A DNA stretch of 25,280 nt from Hyphomicrobiales bacterium (GTDB lineage: Bacteria; Pseudomonadota; Alphaproteobacteria; Rhizobiales; JAKIUO01), in NCBI GenBank assembly GCA_027069645.1, contig JALXEI010000065.1:1-25280 (forward strand). Reading direction: 5' to 3'. A program made the position numbers and the translations under genes. Under the pieces are notes generated by a model. The model saw only the letters and a list, made by a program, of their open reading frames with translations. It did not search any database and had not been told where the DNA came from. Shown here piece by piece: positions 23,375 through 25,280 of the stretch (within the stretch, counting starts at the first letter, position 1; the number at the start of each line of letters is the position of its first letter).

Positions 23375-23854
23375 ATGACGATTGCGAATAGTAAAATCCT
23401 GCTCCTTGGCCTTGGCAATACATTGCTCGGTGACGATGGCGTCGGGGTACATATTGTCAATCGCCTGCAATCGCGCCTGTTGGAACATGAAGAAATAGAA
23501 TGTGTTGACGGCGGGACGCTGGGGCTCAGCCTGCTGACGCAAATGGATCTCGACCGTCCTTTCATTGCTGTCGATGCGGCACAGATCGGTTTGCCGGCAG
23601 GGGCGGTCAGGGTGTTTGAAGGGGAACAGATGGACATGCAGCTATCGGGTCGCAAAAGCACATCGCACGAAGTGGCGCTGGCCGATTTGATGGATGCAGC
23701 GCTACTCACCGGCATCCGCCCCGACAAGCGGGCACTGGTCGCCATTCAGCCACGGGAAACCGGCTGGGGAGATGCGCCGACCCCTGCTGTGGCAGCGGCG
23801 ATAGAGACGGCGGAAAGCGAGATACTGGCGCTCATTGACAGGTGGCAAGGATGA
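23375..23854 (+). CDS. hupD: [NiFe]-hydrogenase maturation protease (HupD/HyaD/HybD family)
   Basis: This 159-residue endopeptidase removes the C-terminal peptide of the hydrogenase large subunit after nickel insertion. The N-terminus shows the family motif LLGLGNTLLGDDGVGVHIV. The nickel-sensing acidic residue is D21, with D68 in FIAVDAAQIG and H99 in STSHEVAL, matching the E/D-D-H set known from HybD. The length is the family norm. The ribosome binding site before the ATG at 23375 is weak (GGCAGTGG). The stop overlaps the next start as ATGA, so it is coupled to the HupH-like gene and then the small subunit. In most operons the protease follows the structural genes; here it precedes them. 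Confidence 0.92.
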   Translation: MTIANSKILLLGLGNTLLGDDGVGVHIVNRLQSRLLEHEEIECVDGGTLGLSLLTQMDLDRPFIAVDAAQIGLPAGAVRVFEGEQMDMQLSGRKSTSHEVALADLMDAALLTGIRPDKRALVAIQPRETGWGDAPTPAVAAAIETAESEILALIDRWQG

Positions 23855-24279
23855 AGAACTGTCATCAACCCACTCCCCGTGTTCCTTTTGTCGAAGCCTT
23901 GCTGCAAGAGATCACCGCCTTGCTGGATGAACTGCTGCGAACGGGAAAGGAGGGCGCGATTGATTTGCGCGGATTACCACTCCTGGAAAGCGACAGGAAA
24001 CAGCTTGAACAGGCACTGGGGCACGGCGAGGTCAATGTGCTGGTCAGTGCGCTTGGCGAAACAAGAGTTTGGGAAACAGCCTTTGCCGGTGTCTGGTGGC
24101 TGCGACACATGCAGGTGCAAGGAGAGGGCAGGCCGGACAAAATCATTTCCGAACAGATCGCCGTGACCTTCATCCCGGAGATTTTGAAAACCCACAGGGC
24201 GGATGCAGAAAGCGCTTTGCAGAATTTGCAACAAAAAGTTGGACGCGAGGGTGAAAGAGCAGGGGAGGCGTTATCATGA
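23851..24279 (+). CDS. Short HupH/HyaF-like hydrogenase accessory protein
   Basis: This 142-residue protein resembles one half of HupH/HyaF/HoxQ, which helps assemble or deliver the small subunit. The segment IDLRGLPLLESDRKQLEQAL, then LGHGEVNVLVSALGETRVWE, and TAFAGVWWLRHM correspond to the C-terminal HupH domain, as does AVTFIPEILKTHRAD. Full HupH proteins have about 280 residues, so this one lacks an equivalent of the N-terminal domain. No frameshifted remnant lies upstream, because the protease gene overlaps directly. The ATG at 23851 overlaps the protease stop by ATGA, and its own stop overlaps the small-subunit start in the same way, so all three genes are coupled. The exact role is inferred from family and position. 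Confidence 0.8.
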   Translation: MKNCHQPTPRVPFVEALLQEITALLDELLRTGKEGAIDLRGLPLLESDRKQLEQALGHGEVNVLVSALGETRVWETAFAGVWWLRHMQVQGEGRPDKIISEQIAVTFIPEILKTHRADAESALQNLQQKVGREGERAGEALS

Positions 24280-25280
24280 CAGGAAATGGCTCACGCAAGT
24301 CCAGGGCCGCAAAACAGCCGGAGACACTGGGCGAGATGATGCGGGAGCGTGGTGTATCCCGGCGCGCCTTTTTGAAATATGCAGCGCTCACGGCGTCGAT
24401 CATGGCGCTGCCGCCAACGATGGCCAATGTCATGGCGGCCAATCTTGCCAAAGCGCGGCGCCAGTCGGTGATCTGGCTGTCCTTTCAGGAATGTACGGGC
24501 TGCACGGAAAGCCTGACCCGCACCATGAGCCCGACGCTGGAAGACCTCATCTTTGATTTTATCTCGCTTGATTATCATCATACGCTGCAAGCCGTTTCCG
24601 GCGCGGCGGCGGAGCGGGCCCGTCATCAGGCGATGAAGGAAAACAGGGGCAAATATATCGTCATTGTGGATGGCTCCGTGCCGCTGGATGAAGGCGGCGT
24701 CTATTCGGTGATTGCCGGGCGTACCAATATAGACATTTTGCAAGAGACGGTACGAGACGCCTTTGCCGTTGTGGCGGTTGGCACCTGTGCAGCCTTCGGG
24801 GGGTTGCCGATGGCCGCGCCCAATCCGACAGGAGCCGTGCCGATCAGTGATCTGGTCAGGGACAAACCGCTGATCAATCTGCCGGGTTGCCCGCCGATTG
24901 CCGAAGTGATGGCCGGAACGCTGTCCTATGTTCTATCCTTTGGCAAAATCCCCGAAGTCGATCATCTGGGCCGCCCTCTGGCCTTTTATGGCGAGAGTAT
25001 TCATGACCGTTGCTACCGGCGGCCCTTTTATGATCGCGGCATGTTTGCCAGCAGTTTTGATGATGAAGGGGCGCGCAAGGGCTGGTGCCTCTATGAACTC
25101 GGGTGCAAGGGACCGGTCACCTATAACAGCTGCGCCACCATGAAATGGAATGGCGGCACCTCTTTTCCCATCGAGTCCGGTCATGGCTGCCTTGGTTGTT
25201 CGGAACCCGAATTCTGGGATATGGGCGGCTTTTACAAACCGGTATCAACCGGCCTTGGCACGATGGGACCGGCACTGGCC
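24276..25280 (+). CDS. [NiFe]-hydrogenase small subunit, Tat-exported (partial, runs off window)
   Basis: The first 335 residues of a group 1 uptake-hydrogenase small subunit are visible. A twin-arginine signal is near residues 27-35 (VSRRAFLKY), followed by a hydrophobic stretch, so the enzyme faces the periplasm. Iron-sulfur ligands are complete as far as seen. The proximal cluster uses C73 and C76 (ECTGCTES), C171 (VGTCAAFGG) and C205 (LPGCPP). The distal cluster uses H243, C246, C271 and C277, and the medial cluster C286, C305 and C308 (GHGCLGCSEPEFW). The two extra cysteines of oxygen-tolerant enzymes are absent: ECTGC not ECTCC, and a glycine where the second would follow C171. A standard proximal [4Fe-4S] is therefore expected. 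The start ATG overlaps the preceding stop by four bases. Large subunit and electron-transfer genes should lie to the right. HupS, HyaA and HynS are all possible names. Confidence 0.95.
   Translation, partial: MTGNGSRKSRAAKQPETLGEMMRERGVSRRAFLKYAALTASIMALPPTMANVMAANLAKARRQSVIWLSFQECTGCTESLTRTMSPTLEDLIFDFISLDYHHTLQAVSGAAAERARHQAMKENRGKYIVIVDGSVPLDEGGVYSVIAGRTNIDILQETVRDAFAVVAVGTCAAFGGLPMAAPNPTGAVPISDLVRDKPLINLPGCPPIAEVMAGTLSYVLSFGKIPEVDHLGRPLAFYGESIHDRCYRRPFYDRGMFASSFDDEGARKGWCLYELGCKGPVTYNSCATMKWNGGTSFPIESGHGCLGCSEPEFWDMGGFYKPVSTGLGTMGPALA

Noticed and set aside
1..25280. CRISPR arrays, tRNA or rRNA genes, transposases, prophage genes
   Set aside because: None was recognised on either strand; no regularly spaced short direct repeats and no cloverleaf-like tRNA ends were seen.

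Overview
The window looks like chromosomal DNA of an alphaproteobacterium, probably a marine or microaerobic Rhodospirillales/Kordiimonadales-like lineage; the order is an inference. The indications are a mid-range GC content (judged by eye), a FnrN/FnrL-type regulator with a C-x2-C-x7-C cysteine cluster, a heparinase II/III-like gene directly before purH, a fused LplT-PlsC-AMP-ligase protein, and short diverged GC-rich intergenic repeats. All calls rest on reading the sequence and on family knowledge; no database search was run.

Layout. 1-5304 (all minus strand): a C4-dicarboxylate uptake module, read as dctB (sensor kinase) > dctD (sigma54 activator) > dctP (binding protein) > dctQ (small permease, cut by the window edge). 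The 529-bp dctD-dctP gap holds a near-consensus sigma54 promoter, an upstream paired inverted repeat suited to DctD binding, and one copy of a dispersed repeat. An intrinsic terminator sits between dctP and dctQ. 5589-8836 (plus): a PilZ-domain protein, then a di-haem peroxidase/MauG-like protein followed closely by a methyl-accepting chemotaxis protein. 8878-9048: the second copy of the dispersed repeat. 9071-13858 (minus): rsmB with a long basic tail, an nfeD-stomatin pair, and a psiE-hemH pair with overlapping ends. 14061-20993 (plus): the fused lysophospholipid transporter/acyltransferase/acyl-ACP synthetase, a heparinase-like protein, and purH. 21024-23229 (minus): hpt, an fnr-type regulator, a DsrC/TusE-like protein and hypC. 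23375-25280 (plus): the start of a [NiFe]-hydrogenase operon with a maturation protease, a short HupH-like protein and the Tat-exported small subunit, which runs off the window.

How parts fit together. External dicarboxylate sensed by DctB should activate DctD, which drives dctPQ(M) from the sigma54 promoter. At the right end, an oxygen-sensing FNR protein lies beside a hydrogenase locus whose divergent promoter region contains an FNR-like palindrome. The small subunit lacks the two extra cysteines of oxygen-tolerant hydrogenases, which fits control by low oxygen. The most unusual point is a DsrC-like sulfur-carrier gene coupled to hypC: its canonical PKPTGCV ending is followed by 44 extra residues instead of a stop. 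This suggests a hydrogenase linked to thiol or sulfur chemistry, testable by looking just beyond the right edge for isp1/isp2 genes.
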